DNA from: Capitella teleta
Taxonomy: Eukaryota; Annelida; Polychaeta; Capitellidae
Assembly: GCA_000328365.1 (NCBI GenBank)
Contig: KB291874.1
Location: 163,628 to 227,627, forward strand
Reading direction: 5' to 3'
DNA: 64,000 bases
Both the position numbers and the translations under genes were made by a program. Of the stretch, positions 30,976 to 43,440 are shown in pieces. The stretch's first letter is position 1; each line of letters opens with the position of its first letter. The notes under the pieces are model-generated. The model had not been told where the DNA came from, did not search any database, and was given only the letters and a program-made list of their open reading frames with translations.

Positions 30976-33714
30976 ATGGAGGATGGCAGGAATACGCCAA
31001 AGTTCGCTAGTCTTAGAATAGCTGTGGTATGCTCAAGTAATCAAAATAGAAGCATGGAAGCTCATAATTTTCTGAGGTAACTTTTGAAAGTCGAGTTATA
31101 TGCCTACACAAATCATTCACATTCGATGAATCTCTCAATCATTATGACAGTCAATCTGACTCAAATGTATTCAGTATTGCATATGATAATGATATATTAG
31201 TAATTATTATTAGTAATATATCATATGCTTATCATATCATCTTCTCAGGCAAACCAGACAATGACGGAGATGCGCATGGCTAGTAGAGTAGAGGAGAGGT
31301 GGCGGCATACACAAATCGCTAACTTTCCCCTGAAAAAATAGTTGTATACCCCAATTTTGTCTATAGTACTATACCCCTGAAAATTCATAGCGCCCTTTTT
31401 AGAGCGATGGGGAGAACATCCCCCCAATTGCATGATTTGGGGTCCGGGGTTATATGACAATTGCTCCATAATTATTATTAAATATTACAGTATTATTAAA
31501 GGGATGGGGAACTGAATTTTAAGTGATGTTCTATTGACTCATAGCACCAATTGATAGCATTCCGTGCCAAAAACACCATGCCTGGATGCAAGCGTAAGGA
31601 AATAATGCATTCCGAATATCGGGGTTAGCATTGGGCCTATGGGAGAATGGCTTCCATTACGAAGTATAGGAGGCAAACGTCAGCTGAGGGCTTGCCGTGA
31701 TTGGTCCCGTTCCCCTCGTGAAGCTATCGATTTCAGCCAATCAGAGTAGATCATCTTCACCATAAAAGGACATCTTTGTTGTCTACGAAACGAAAGCGCA
31801 TGTAGTGGTGCACTCTGGCTGACCTCTTTACTGTTTCAGGATGAGAAACATGGTAGGTAGGTAGAAAATCGCTTGTTAAAATAAGAAAAGTAGCGAAAAA
31901 AAAAAAAATTTCGCGCCTGACTGGTGGCAAAATGAATCTATTTCCGAAAAGAAAATAAAAAAATATCCTGGAGTTTAGTCGCAGGACACGCTGATATGAC
32001 AAGGCCCATTGTAAAAGATGGGGAACTCGGTGTTTCATCACAGCGACTGACGTCACGCCTAATTAGCAATATATCTCCCGTGAAATCGTTAACGATGATA
32101 TTCCTTGTGTGGGCCAGGCATAGGAATCATTTTTGGTGCATCAAATAACGACTCAAAGTCCATTTTTAACCAGTTCTCCCTCCCTTTAATACAGTAGTAC
32201 CTGCGACTAACAAACACACCTCTAGCAAACAGTTCTCTCTAACAAACGATTTTCTTTGGACGCAACTCACTCCCATGTTAACCAATAGAAAATCACTCCT
32301 GAGCAGCAAACACCCTGAAACGCGAACAACGAACACCCCCCTCAGAAATAAAATATTTTAATTTTACATTTTTTCAATTAAAAGATAACAAATTTAACAA
32401 TAACAATAATTTTATTTTATTTTCGGAAATAGATAGAATAATTATTTTGCCACCAGTCAGGCGCGAAAAAAAATATTGTTCGCTATTTTTCATATTTTAA
32501 CAAGCGATTTTCTAGGACACCTACCATGTTTCTCATCCTGAAACAGTGAAAAGGTCAGCCAGAGTGCACCACGCATGCGCTTTCGTTTCTTAAACAACAG
32601 GGATGTCCTTTTATGGCAAAGATGATCTGCTCTGATTGGCTGAAATTGATAGCTTCACGAGGGGAACGGGACCAATCACGGCAAGCCTTCAGCTGACGTT
32701 TGCCTTCAATACTTCGTTATTAAAGTCGTCCTTATTTCACCCACATTATTTGCGATCGACTATAATATAATAATAACTAATAATATCCAAAATGGCTAAA
32801 TTTATTGTATGTACCTATACACATGATGCACAACTCAAAAAGTGACAAAAACTTAACTCAAATAGTCCCAGTCCAAAATAAATTAGAACAGATTTGTTAA
32901 TGCATACAGATTCACCATCGACTCTATTAGGACTAGTAGGAGTTTATGCCAATTGCATGAAGTGAATGAGTGACTTGATTTGTGAGAGTGAGTCTTCCCT
33001 GGTTCTTGATCTTCATATGAACTAATTTCAGCAAAAGAGGATTCAACGTGAAATCCTTTGGTTCCGGAACTCACGTAAAGCTTCCGGGTCCTTCTCCCGA
33101 CCGTCCGAACATTTATGACTTCAAGACGACAACTTACGATCAAATGTATCGCGATCTGATAGAGAAAGACAAAAATCTGTATCCTCCCATCATGAAAAAA
33201 TTATCATACCTCAAAACTCACTCATGAATTAAATACTTGACCAACTCCTAAGTTACACACAGAACGGACTTCTACACATGTTAGATCGTAATCGCAGAAT
33301 CAAAGAAAAGCCACAAAGATTCCAGAGCTGCCCCGATCACTTTGACCTGATCATTACCTGCGAAGAACGCGTCTACGATCAGGTGGTTGAAGGTCAGGGT
33401 AACCCGACAGCGGTCGCTTTTGCTAACGGATATTTATCGGCAGATTTGGAGAACAGAGATAATTCAGAAGCCGAATCATGTCACATCATCAATATTGATA
33501 TTCAGGACAATCATGAAGAGGCGACAATTGGTGCATTTATGATCTGTGATCTGGTTGCGATGGTGAGTTATTCATTATGCTGAGCGTATTTAATATCTTG
33601 TTTCTCTCTCAGTTGGCGAAATGTGAAGACTTAGACAATGAAGTTGATGAGATGGTGCAGGAGTTTGAAGGACAGTGTCAACGACCCCTGTTGCACACGG
33701 CTATTTTCTGTTGA
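30976..33714 (+). CDS. SSU72: SSU72, RNA polymerase II CTD phosphatase
   Basis: SSU72 removes phosphate from Ser5 (and Ser7) of the RNA polymerase II C-terminal repeats and works with the 3'-end processing machinery in the nucleus. Exons: 30976-31076, 33032-33178, 33253-33392, 33444-33562, 33613-33714; 202 aa against 194 in human. The CX5R phosphatase loop is CSSNQNRS (Cys19-Arg25), followed by SMEAHN. GTHVKLPGPSPDRPNIYDF, YTQNGLLHMLDRN, CEERVYDQVVE and the IDIQDNHEEAT block with the catalytic Asp are all conserved. The start gives MEDGRNTPKF before the conserved RIAVVC, close to the human start. Intron 3 (33393-33443) is only 51 nt, a multiple of three and free of stops. I call it an intron because splicing it restores the conserved VVEDL junction. 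Intron 1 (1955 nt) holds transposon copies. An ATTAAA lies 136 nt past the stop. Confidence 0.96.
31496..32189. mobile_element. Non-autonomous terminal-inverted-repeat element in SSU72 intron 1 (copy A)
   Basis: The left end TTAAAGGGATGGGGAACTG and the right end read backwards (TTAAAGGGAGGGAGAACTGG) match. The similarity extends imperfectly for about 90 bp through CACCA and GATTCC blocks. The interior has no transposase. No clear target duplication beyond a possible TA was found, so the superfamily is unassigned. It lies wholly inside the intron. Confidence 0.65.
32411..32717. mobile_element. Inverted partial copy of the same element (copy B)
   Basis: The reverse complement matches 31658-31962 of copy A almost throughout by eye. 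Shared blocks include AATCGCTTGTTAAAAT, CGCGCCTGACTGGTGGC and TGATTGGTCCCGTTCCCC. The two arms of about 300 bp, separated by about 450 bp, could form a long hairpin in the SSU72 pre-mRNA. Confidence 0.85.
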
Positions 33715-33849
33715 TGGCATTTATTCACGGCTGGCTTTTTATTCATTCATTTTCTCATGAGATGGCTTTTTTTTTCTATGAATGTGCTCTGAGCGATTGT
33801 ATTATTGTGCGTATGCTTTACCTTTCACGTGATATTTATTGCAGGTCGA

Positions 33850-33855
33850 ATTAAA
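33850..33855 (+). terminator. Likely poly(A) signal of SSU72
   Basis: ATTAAA, the commonest variant of the canonical hexamer, 136 nt after the stop and before the convergent LSG1 gene. Confidence 0.5.
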
Positions 33856-34419
33856 CATTGTGTATGAAATTGTGAGCGTTATTACTCTAAATTCACTGAG
33901 GAATTAGGGAATTTCCCCCTCTATGATAAATATGAGTAGACAGAAATGTAAGAACATTCTGAGAACACATTAAAATTTTTGCGACTCGCAGTATTCAGGA
34001 TTTGCCCATGTTAAATGCGAGTGATTAGTTTGAATTGTGTTCACAATAGTGCCTTAACCTGCGGGATACTCATTATTCCATGGTGTTATAGCACAAGTTC
34101 ACTTTTTGCAGTTTATCAGGAATACTTTTTTTGTTTCCTCTTCAGGAATGCAACAAGCATGTTAAATAATGCATACACTATTGAATACAGCCTCCTTCAA
34201 AAGAACTGGCATGCACTCAGGTGCAGTGATGCAGAGAATTCTATCGCCTTGTCTTGTAGCTTATATTTCAGATTAAAAACGAATGAATAATTATCCAATC
34301 CATTAGTGAAACATATTCCAAGAATGCAAATTTAAGATTGACAAGATAGCTAGTTAAATAGAAAAATAGAAATCGCAATGCATAGGAATATTATTAAAAG
34401 GACATTTTAATCAACAAAA
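33856..34419. other. Intergenic space between convergent SSU72 and LSG1
   Basis: It should hold both 3' UTR ends. A minus-strand ATTAAA at 34406-34411 is just past the LSG1 stop. A short plus-strand open frame at 34015-34290 has no recognisable content. Confidence 0.5.
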
Positions 34420-37165
34420 TCAAGCGTCAAGATCGCGATGAAGTCTGCGAAGTTTTTCTTTCTTTTTCCGATTATTGTGTCGTTTCCACGGTTTTGGGTT
34501 CACTGCTGTCATCCCGGGGGTAGGGGCCTGTGCCCCCCCCTCCATGGTGCAATGTTTAGTGAAGCCTTCAGTTCGCGTGTACCCTACGACCCCTTTGACC
34601 CCCATAGTCCCTGCATGAACATCCCGCTTCAAAGAAATTTAACAAGTGAATTATGATAACAGATTCTGATGTCTTACCTTCACAAAAAATCTAGTATCAA
34701 AAGCTTGTGATCGTGGTTTTGGCTGCAAGGAAAACAAATATATATATATATTTATCAGAATTTGTGCAAATATTTAGTTAACCAACCTGACCAGTCGCTT
34801 TGTTCTGGTTAATTTTATCAACTTTGGCGGAAAATTTCTCTGGGACCGTGACTGCCTTAAATTGCTCATCGGACACACCAGGTGGCGGTTGACAATAAAG
34901 GAGTTTCCCCTGGCAACGCAACAAAATAACACAAGCTTCCACGTGTCACAACTCACGTTAGTGTAATCCTTGAGCACTTGAACTGACGACTGCCTGAAAT
35001 CTGGAATACCTTTGTGGGTCATGTAACCACGCATGCCTGAAACACGCAAAGTAATGACACAAGAAACAAACATGCCATAAAGCGCTCACAGGCATGAGCA
35101 CCGAGGAATTCATGAGCGGTGGCAGGTCGGTTCTCGTCTTCACCCTCAGGTGGCGCTGGTAGCATTATTCCGTAGGTACCCTCGAGGACGGAACGACCGA
35201 TCTGCTTGCACAGCTGACGAGGTGAAATAACAAGGTACGGCCGGTGAACAGGGAAGCTGTGCACTCACTAGGGCCGTTGGGGCTGCGTAATCCCGCATCT
35301 GGTCGACGGGGAGGATGCCATTGAGCACCATGTGCGCTTTGGTCATGACGAATGTGGGCATGACCAGGCCAGGACAATCGCACAGCAGCAGATCTGTGTC
35401 CAGGTATATCGTCTGCAATAAAACCGTTTTTACTCCGTACTCAAGCTAAAGAGTTCGCTGCTAACTTGAAAATGTTTTGTTTTGCCGGGAGTGGCTGACA
35501 CTGCGACTTTCTTTGCTTTTATTATCGTGTTGATCGTTGAGCTCTTTCCAACGTTAGGATATCCGACCTGTGTCAAAATAAAACCAATCAATAAAATCAG
35601 ATCTTGATGAGGGATGCAGTCGAGCACTGACTAAGCCAATAGTGGTGACGCCCGATGTGTAGTTCTTTCCGTGGAAGAGGTTTCTAAACAGGGCGATTAA
35701 GCCGTCAGCGTCCAGAAGATCTGGGGTATTTTTCATCCCCAAACCCCCAGAAGCTTTCTTGTCGGTGGTTTCTGCTGGCGAAGTTGCTTCTGTTTTATCT
35801 TCTTTCACATTCAAATCCTCAAGTCTCTCAGCTGTTTCTTCAACTAAATTCCGACTCGGATTCTCAAGCTCCTTCTCCACCTCCTCTTCTTCAACTCCTT
35901 CCTCCTCGTCCTCCTCCTCATCTTCCTCCTCTTCTTCATCTTCACTTCCAAACTCAGGATCAGCAGCATTCTCCTGCTCTTCTCTGAGCTTCTCCTCCAT
36001 CTGTTTCACAATTGACAAATAAAATCCCTTGTTAAAAACCAACCAATACTAACCTCCGTTTTCTCGGCTTCTAACCGAGCAGACCAGAAAGCGACGTAGA
36101 TCCCAATGCTATCAAAGTATTCCACCCATTTCTGCCTGAGAAACAAAGAACACTTTTAACCACACGCTCCATTTCCAAGTGTAAGAACGGCGTAGAATGC
36201 ACCTTTGCTCATCAGAGAGGAAGTCCGCTTTGTTGACCAAGATCAAGTTCTCTTTCTCCTCATTGACCTCCTTTACGTAACGCTCCAAATCTTCGCACCT
36301 GAACAGCAGAGGGTTCCTGGCATCCACAATTTGCACCACCACATCACTGCGCTCAATGACTCTCCACAGTTGGCGCCAGAATTCAATGTTCTTCTCAAAT
36401 GGTGTGAGCACCAAGCCTTCAATATCTTGCAACCTTATTAGGAGTGAAGAAATTTATTATCAAAACTCAAATTGATGAGAAAGGTTTGCGTACTCAGCAA
36501 GCTGCCGTCTCCAATCTAGAAAAGAGTCCTTTTCTTTTCTGTCTAGTTCTGCAGCTGTGGTGAATTCATCCCACTCTGGCCTGCGGGGGACAGTGAGCAG
36601 TGTTTTGTGGTCGGATTGAATCTGGTTGACTTTTTCCTCCTCTTCTGTGTTGAGCAGACCCCCGTTATTGTCGACACTGACAAATTTCACGTTCAGCTTT
36701 TCTGAAATTGCGAACTTGATTGATGATCACAGCGAATCAACGCCTTACCTGCAGTGAATTCAGTTCCAGCTAATTCTGCAGTTGCTAAAAATTCATCTAA
36801 TGTATTTTCATCAGTGACTGACTTCAAGTTAATACGATTCCAGTCATAACCATCTCCCAATTCACTGGTGTGCAACTTAAAAGAAGGCAAATCGGTGTTC
36901 ATTTGGGAATCAAAACATAATGAATATACACTGCAAATATACTATATAGATAATAGTATAGATAATAGTATATAGATGATAATTGATAGTATTAATAATT
37001 AAAACTATTGTAATTCAATGTGAATGTAATTGTTAGTCTTAAGTCTATAGTATTATTATTATAGTTACGCACGTGAGAATCGTCGTTCTTCTTCTTACGG
37101 CCACCGCCGAATCTGTCTTTTATGAGACTCCTTCCGATGCCTCCGCTTTCCTTCTTCTTCCCCAT
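34420..37165 (-). CDS. LSG1: LSG1, large ribosomal subunit GTPase
   Basis: LSG1 is a circularly permuted GTPase that releases the export adaptor NMD3 from pre-60S subunits in the cytoplasm. Exons in transcript order: 37073-37165, 36749-36875, 36494-36701, 36203-36433, 36054-36135, 35632-36000, 35466-35567, 35269-35412, 35090-35213, 34957-35036, 34787-34909, 34678-34722, 34420-34626; 644 aa (human 658). The start MGKKKESGG matches the basic N-terminus of the family. LHTSELGDGYDW and RRQLWRVIERSDVVVQIVDA-type blocks are conserved. The permuted motif order is visible: G4 NKAD (about residue 206), then after a long Glu/Asp-rich insert, G1 GYPNVGKSS (about 371) and G3 DCPGLVMP (about 415). The C-terminus ends with a PWKRHNNRKKKEK basic patch. 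Twelve introns, mostly 47-67 nt. Confidence 0.96.
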
Positions 37166-37720
37166 ATTCAGCTCACAGAATCGTGTCAAAATCGGTCAGA
37201 TATAACCAGAGATTTCATAAACACGATATAGAATACGAAGCTGTCAATTCGCAAAACACATGGTTGAGTACTACGTCATCAATTCGTGTGTATTGGTTAT
37301 TTTGCAATAAATGTGTTTTCTGCAGTCGCTTTAAGACCCCGAAATAAACATAATGTGGCACAGATAAGTAGATAGATGGATAGGTAATTTTTATTCCAGA
37401 CAGAGATAAGAGTAATGTGAAACACGATCCACAGAAACTAAGAAACTAATTAAACGCATGCAAAATAAAGAACAATGAAAAATTAAGAGTAGTGAGACGT
37501 GTTTTCGTTAACAAAAAACTAGTCTGGAAAAGAATCAGAGAGATCAGAGCCAGCAGCCACACTGTCACCCTGCAAATCAATTGTCGATTTGGCGGTTCAA
37601 TTCTAACTTTCCCGCGCTGCTAATCACAACAACAACACGATGTGGTAAACAACAAATTAGTATCTTCACAAACTATAGACGAAATAGTGAGCCTTTAATG
37701 CGATTTCGGCCATTATGAGC
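37166..37720. other. Upstream flank of LSG1
   Basis: Probable promoter side of LSG1, running leftwards from here. No TATA box or other specific element can be defended. No exon is seen. Confidence 0.4.
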
Positions 37721-37721
37721 C

Positions 37722-37757
<36 letters not shown>

Positions 37758-38780
37758 ATTCGTGAAAAACACATGAGCATGAAGCAGGCAAAGCCTATAA
37801 AAACACATTCGGAGAAAATATATAAATATATTTAAAAAAAGATATTCACTATATATAAAATAACACTCAGGCGATAAAATATTATGATAAAAAATATATA
37901 AAACATCACGTGTGATAAACCCGTTGCAACGGCAAATAGATGTTCAAGAACAAGTATTATTTATATCATAAATTTGAAGTTTTGTAAAATAGAATTTCAT
38001 CAACTTTGATTTAAAACTTGGCAAAGAATAAGAACTGCGTAACTCTGCAGGAAGGAAGTTCCACAAATGTGGCAAATGATTAAAATAAAAAGATTTAAAA
38101 TGCTCAGTTCTAGAAAAATTATCACTAAAAATCAATCCATGGTTAGAAGAACGGAGGTTAAAATTGCTCAGAGTAACATTAAAATTAACACAATCACTGA
38201 AATTGACATTAAAACAATCATTGATATATATAAATAAACAAGATGTCGGCTACTTCTCTACGATAAGACAGTGGTAAAATATTTAATGTTAGACATCTCT
38301 GCTTATACGTAAGATCATTATGTAGAATGTATCGTGTAAAACCACGTTGAACAGATTCAACCAATAAAATATCCCTTTTGGAACATGGTGACCAGACCTG
38401 AGAGCAATATTCTAAAATAGGATGAACGAGTGTTTTAAATAATAAAATTTTCACATTTTGTGGGGCTTTAAAACAAATGGAGCGCTTGATCATTCCACAA
38501 ACACGATTTGATTTTATAACAATAGCTTTGATGTGGGAATTAAAACAAAGTGTATGGTTAAAAAATCACTCCTAGGTCTTTAAAAGTTCCTACTGATTCT
38601 AAAACATGTCCATCGAGATTATAATCAAATAAAATATGGTTCCGAGAGCGAGTAATTCTTAAAAGCTTGCATTTAGAGGCATTAAATGTCATGCTCCACT
38701 TATTGCTCCATCTGAGCAGGTTATATAAATCTTTTTGTAATTTAAAACAATCATTTTCTTTGTATGCTTAAACCAAGAAT
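37722..38780 (-). mobile_element. LINE 3' half, minus strand, with poly(A) tail
   Basis: On the minus strand: NDCFKLQKDLYNLLRWSNKW, KCKLLRITRSRN, then FKTLVHPILEYCSQVWSPC, VESVQRGFTRYI and HLWNFLPAELR. This is the thumb and C-terminal region of a non-LTR reverse transcriptase. A T-run at 37722-37756 (poly-A in element sense) marks the 3' end. Several frame breaks are present: the frames ending at about 38570, 38218 and 37944 are separate. The copy is 5'-truncated and dead. It differs from the plus-strand LINE fragments nearby and so is probably another family. Confidence 0.85.
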
Positions 38781-39020
38781 AATAAGAATAACGAGAGTGG
38801 ACATGTAACGTGAACGCGGGTCTTTTGCCCAGCAAGCGAATTTTTTAAATTATGGGCGGCCAGGCTCGAGTGCCAGTCCCCGCCTAATATGTGTTTTCCC
38901 TATACCTGGCTGAGAAAATGACCGAAAATCACATAGAGATGCAACCAACATGAATCTGTTGTGAAATTTTCAAATCAATATCACATATAATTGCAGAGTT
39001 ATAACTGGCAGGAGTCACTG

Positions 39021-39062
39021 ACGCCCGTATCATTCGATCGGATTGGGTGGAGCCGTAAAACC
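39021..39062 (+). repeat. Conserved repeat core, copy 1
   Basis: Contains GCCCGTATCA and GTGGAGCCGTAAAACC with GATCGGATTGG between. The reverse complement of 56425-56467 has the same arrangement. Flanks do not obviously match, so only a core is shared. Confidence 0.6.
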
Positions 39063-39179
39063 CCATCACTCACTGACAGGAGTCATTGGGGTGGTGACAC
39101 GTATTTATTCTGACATGGTTCAATCTGGTTGACAATTATATTAATTAGTACAAGAGACTCCCCTTGATCATATTATATA

Positions 39180-40640
39180 CATGTACAGAGGGCGAGTCCA
39201 CTAGTTTTAATGGTGTTTTATATGAGATTGAATCCACTAACAACATGTATGACGATATCGATTGTATCATTATTGGAGGTGATTTTAATATTGAGCATAA
39301 TTGTGGCTTCAGATCGTTCACATTGTGTCAGAGGTTATGATGTTCGACCGTTGATTTCACGTACATGTCTGCATCTGGTGATAGTACCTCTCTTATTGAT
39401 AATTTTCTGGTTTCTGAAGATGTTGCTAATCTTGTGTACATAGCTATTGTTGTAAACATGATGATCATAATCTGTCAGATCACGATCCCTTTCTTTTAAC
39501 ACTAAATTTTGCCAACTACCATGTGAACACGAACCCTCGATCCTTTAAAGCCCCACGGTACGAAAATAGCTGAGTTGAATGATGTCACAAAATTCCAAAA
39601 ATGAACTGCTTGCTGCTCAAGATTTAGTTGACCCTCTATATGAAGCAATGGCCTGTACAATAGACATAACTGTTCTGACGCTGAGCATAATGCAGCGATT
39701 GATAGCTATCATGAAAGCATTATGCAAGCATGCATATTGGCCACAAAAGCATCGATACCGTTAACCAAGTCTAATCGTAAAGCAGGATGGAAAGACTACG
39801 TTAAAAAGTACCAAGAAGTTTTGGTTTCGTATTTGGAGAGAATGTGAAAAACCTGTGAGCGGTATAGTTGAAGACTTAATGCTTGTTAGAAACCAAGAAA
39901 AAACATTTTCAGGTAAAATGGCCGATGCCTTGTTAATACGTCATAATGGAAATTTCTTCTGGGAAGAGGTTAAAAAGAAGCGAGGTAGTGGGATGGTATC
40001 GCCTACTATCGTTGATGAAGTTCAGGGCAATTCCCATAATTATATGTGAAGATTTCCCTGAAAAATAGGAAGAATTATAAAAATAATAGTATATGTCTCT
40101 TACAATACTGCTGAAATGGATGATCTCATGCGTGAAGTGAATGATATGTCGAATGACAAGTGCAAATAGGGTGATTGTTATTCTGCTTATTCAGATCATT
40201 TAATACGTGTTTGTGACAATGTTCGTTGTGTTAAAATGCTGAAGAGGTGTAAGGCAGACTGTGGTGGAATTTTTTCATCCGATAAAATTATTCACGCTTG
40301 TCCCGAACTCTATGTTCATTTAGCTTTTTCATTGTGATGATAAGCCACTCGTGTCCCGACAGGAATGCTTATGTCAACCATTGTCCCGATTCCCAAAGAT
40401 AAGAAGAAGTCTTTGTCTGACAGCGCTAATAATATCGATCAATTGCTTTAAGCAGCATCATTGGAAAGTTGTTGGATAAAATCCTTTTAGTAAAGCATTC
40501 TGATATGCTGATGTCAAGCCCCCTCCAATTTGGGTTTAAAAAAGGCCACTCTACCACCCAGTGTACTTTTGTATTGGAAGAAGTTATTGATTTTTATGTT
40601 AAAAATGATGTATCTCAAAATTGATGTATCTCACGAAAAG
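39180..40640 (+). mobile_element. LINE fragment: endonuclease and N-terminal RT region
   Basis: The translation shows an apurinic-type endonuclease signature (CIIIGGDFNIE). A linker of the kind found between endonuclease and RT follows (KAGWKDYVKKYQEV). After it come IVPIPKDKKKS and FGFKKGHSTTQCTF with VLEEVIDFY, which are RT motifs 1-2. Many stops and frame changes make it dead. It appears to break off near 40640, and the later RT motifs are found at 41975-43488, so the two may be halves of one copy. Confidence 0.8.
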
Positions 40641-41511
40641 CCCCAGTAGTTCGTTCAGTCACTGCACTGTCGCACAACTGAAATGCACTATTTGAATGCA
40701 CTTGCACTAGAATATACTCAAGATAAGACATGCACGATCCAGGCAATTGAGGATTTAATTGTCAATTGATTGAATGCGATTTTTATTTTCGATAGACAGG
40801 AAATTGAGTGTGCAATATATTTCTTGTGTGTGATGACATGATTTTTTCCTATTTTTACTTATTTTGTTCTCTCTTGTGTGATTTCCTCTTTTTTTTTTAT
40901 TATGTGAAAATATATTTCGCGAATAAGATGGTATACTACTCATCTAAAAATCAAAGTCAAACAAACAGAACAAAAATCAACAAAACTCATAGACACTCTT
41001 ACATGTAATCACATGGTGCATATATAATCCACGTTGGTGAATTATGGGTGTCTCTTAATAATATAAAATCGTGTAGTGCTGAGACATAAGTGAGGTGACC
41101 AGCACTGGGCTCATAACGAACTCGAGAGAGCAGTGCTGGGAGTGTAGTGACATGTAACATGTGAGTATGAATGCCGTATTTTGTGCTGATAAAAATGGTA
41201 TAAACTACTAAAATAATAGTATATACAAAAAATGGTATATAATACTCAATCACGGGTTGACCAGCCCCATCCAACCCTACAATTACAGAGTTATTTGGCT
41301 TTTGACAAACATGAGCAAAAACGTGTTGTTTTTAAAGCGTTTAAACCAGTCGAGCCGGTGTCTCTCGGCTCGAGGGCGAATTTTCCAAATTCAGATGAAG
41401 AATTAACAAGTAACATTAATCAAGTTACATAGTACATATTATTGCGGGTGACGTTGGCGTAGCATTGTATTGAGCAAATAGATGAAGATAAACAATGTGT
41501 GGTCAAAGCTC

Positions 41512-41934
41512 GTTATTACGAACCTTCAGGGGCCATAAAGACTAGTTCGTAATATCAGGAGTTCTATATATGAAAAGAACATTCAATTCTCTCATCGAGA
41601 AAAAAACCGTTATGATTCATAAATTGACGTAATGATATACGTAATGATACATCGTACTGTAATTAAGCTAATGGAGATGTTTGAACATATCATTTGCGTT
41701 TACACAGGATTGCTCGAACGACTGCATTGCTGCTTTATAGGTCACGGTGTTGTTTTCCTCATCATCGTCATCGTCATTCAAACTTGTTTGGGCTGACTTA
41801 GATTGTTTAATGGCATCAATTATGTCACTGTCGGATGCGACCTGTCATCTTTCGACATGATCATCCAGGTTATAGTACTCCTCAGCTGTGCAGACATCAG
41901 CTCCTTTGGCACGGGCACGACGCAGAAGATAAGC

Positions 41935-41937
<3 letters not shown>
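41512..41937 (-). mobile_element. Pogo/Tigger-like DNA transposon remnant
   Basis: The minus-strand translation near 41913-41690 reads EEYYNLDDHV, then SDSDIIDAIKQ, an acidic DDDDDEENN run and TVTYKAAMQSFEQ. This order matches the C-terminal tail of pogo/Tigger (TIGD/JRK-type) transposases. One TGA interrupts the frame. At 41512-41533 there is a GTCAAAGCTCGTTATTACG end, expected beside the C-terminus. The same end occurs inverted at 44081-44102. The DDE catalytic core is not present, so it is dead. An A-run (about 41937-41970) separates it from the LINE. Confidence 0.7.
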
Positions 41938-41973
<36 letters not shown>

Positions 41974-41974
41974 C

Positions 41975-43440
41975 AAACAAAAGTGCTATCCTCCTCCAGG
42001 GGAAGTTCTCTCTCCAATCCTTTTAATTGCACAAATGGTGTTAAACAGGGAGGAGTTTTATCCCCGTTTAAAAAAAAAAAAAAGAAAAAGAAGAGATAAA
42101 AAGAAGATAATCATAACGAACAAGGTTTGCAAAAATAACGTTAATTAATTAACATTTTTTTTTTCTTTTGACCAGAGAAGTAAGTGTGAGATAATTATGT
42201 GATTTGTGCATGATAACATAATAGAAGGATTATGAGATGATAATGTATGAATGGTCTGTGTACTGGCATGTATATAAAGTAGGAGTCGAGATGGGAGACC
42301 AGGCTAAGGTTCCACAAGGGAACCGTTATCGCACTGGCCACCCAAAAAAATATGATTGAGTCGATCAAACGTTGGTTGTCATTTTTGTGAGAACTTTTGT
42401 GGAGCTCTTTGTTATGCGGACGATTTAACTCTCCTCGCTCCTAATAGAAGTTCAATAAAATTACTACTAAAAATATGTTAAAATTTTGCTAAGGAATATT
42501 CTGTAAAATACAATGCAAACAAAAGTGTATATATCTGTTACAATGATAGGAGTACCTGTGATCTCGGTCTAGACATTAACGGTCATGTTGTATATAAATA
42601 GACCACAGCCATCCACCTTGAAAGTACTATAAGTCCCAATTGTGCTCGAGAAATTATATCTCGAGGAAAGTCCAAACTAGTGGCCTCGGCAAATCTTCTT
42701 TTAGCTAGGTTTGGATTTTGCAGTTCGAGTGTTGTTGCGCAGTTATTTAATTCTGTTTGCACTTCTTTTTTACCGTGCCGTTTAATGGCGTTTCGATTTA
42801 CCGTCACTTAATGAATTATATGTTGCCTGGCGGAAAATTGTCCGCAGGATTTGGAGGGTACATCCACGTACTCATTGTAACATACTTCCTTATTTAATGA
42901 ATTCTCCTGAAATTTCCCTTCAGTTATTATACCGGTTTAAAACTTTGCATTCCAGCTGTTCTGTCAGCAATAATAGACTTGTTCGGTCATTCATTCACTC
43001 TCTTCCCTTTAGTCAATCCTCTGTTGGTCTTAATAGGCGAATCATGCTGAGTCAGTCAAATATATTATGTAACACCACATCTAAAGACAATAATGCAACC
43101 GCAATGGGTATCAAAGAATTATGTAATATAAGAGATAATATTTTGAGTATATCCAACGAATTCGATAATACTGATGTTTTACTTTTAGTTAATTCACTAT
43201 GTATTAATTGATTGTATAACTATTACCGTATCTTGAATTGATGCAAATCTGTATTTTGTTGTTAAGTTTTTTATTTTCTAGTTTAGCACAGGTTCTCTCT
43301 CTCACTCGTTGTATAGCACAGCCTAGTTTTACATTTGGATTATTGTATGCACTTATATTTACCATTACCTTTACCTTTATCGTTTTGTTTTTGTTTATCC
43401 GCTCATTTTTCCTGTACATGTTTTTGTACGAAATAAATTA

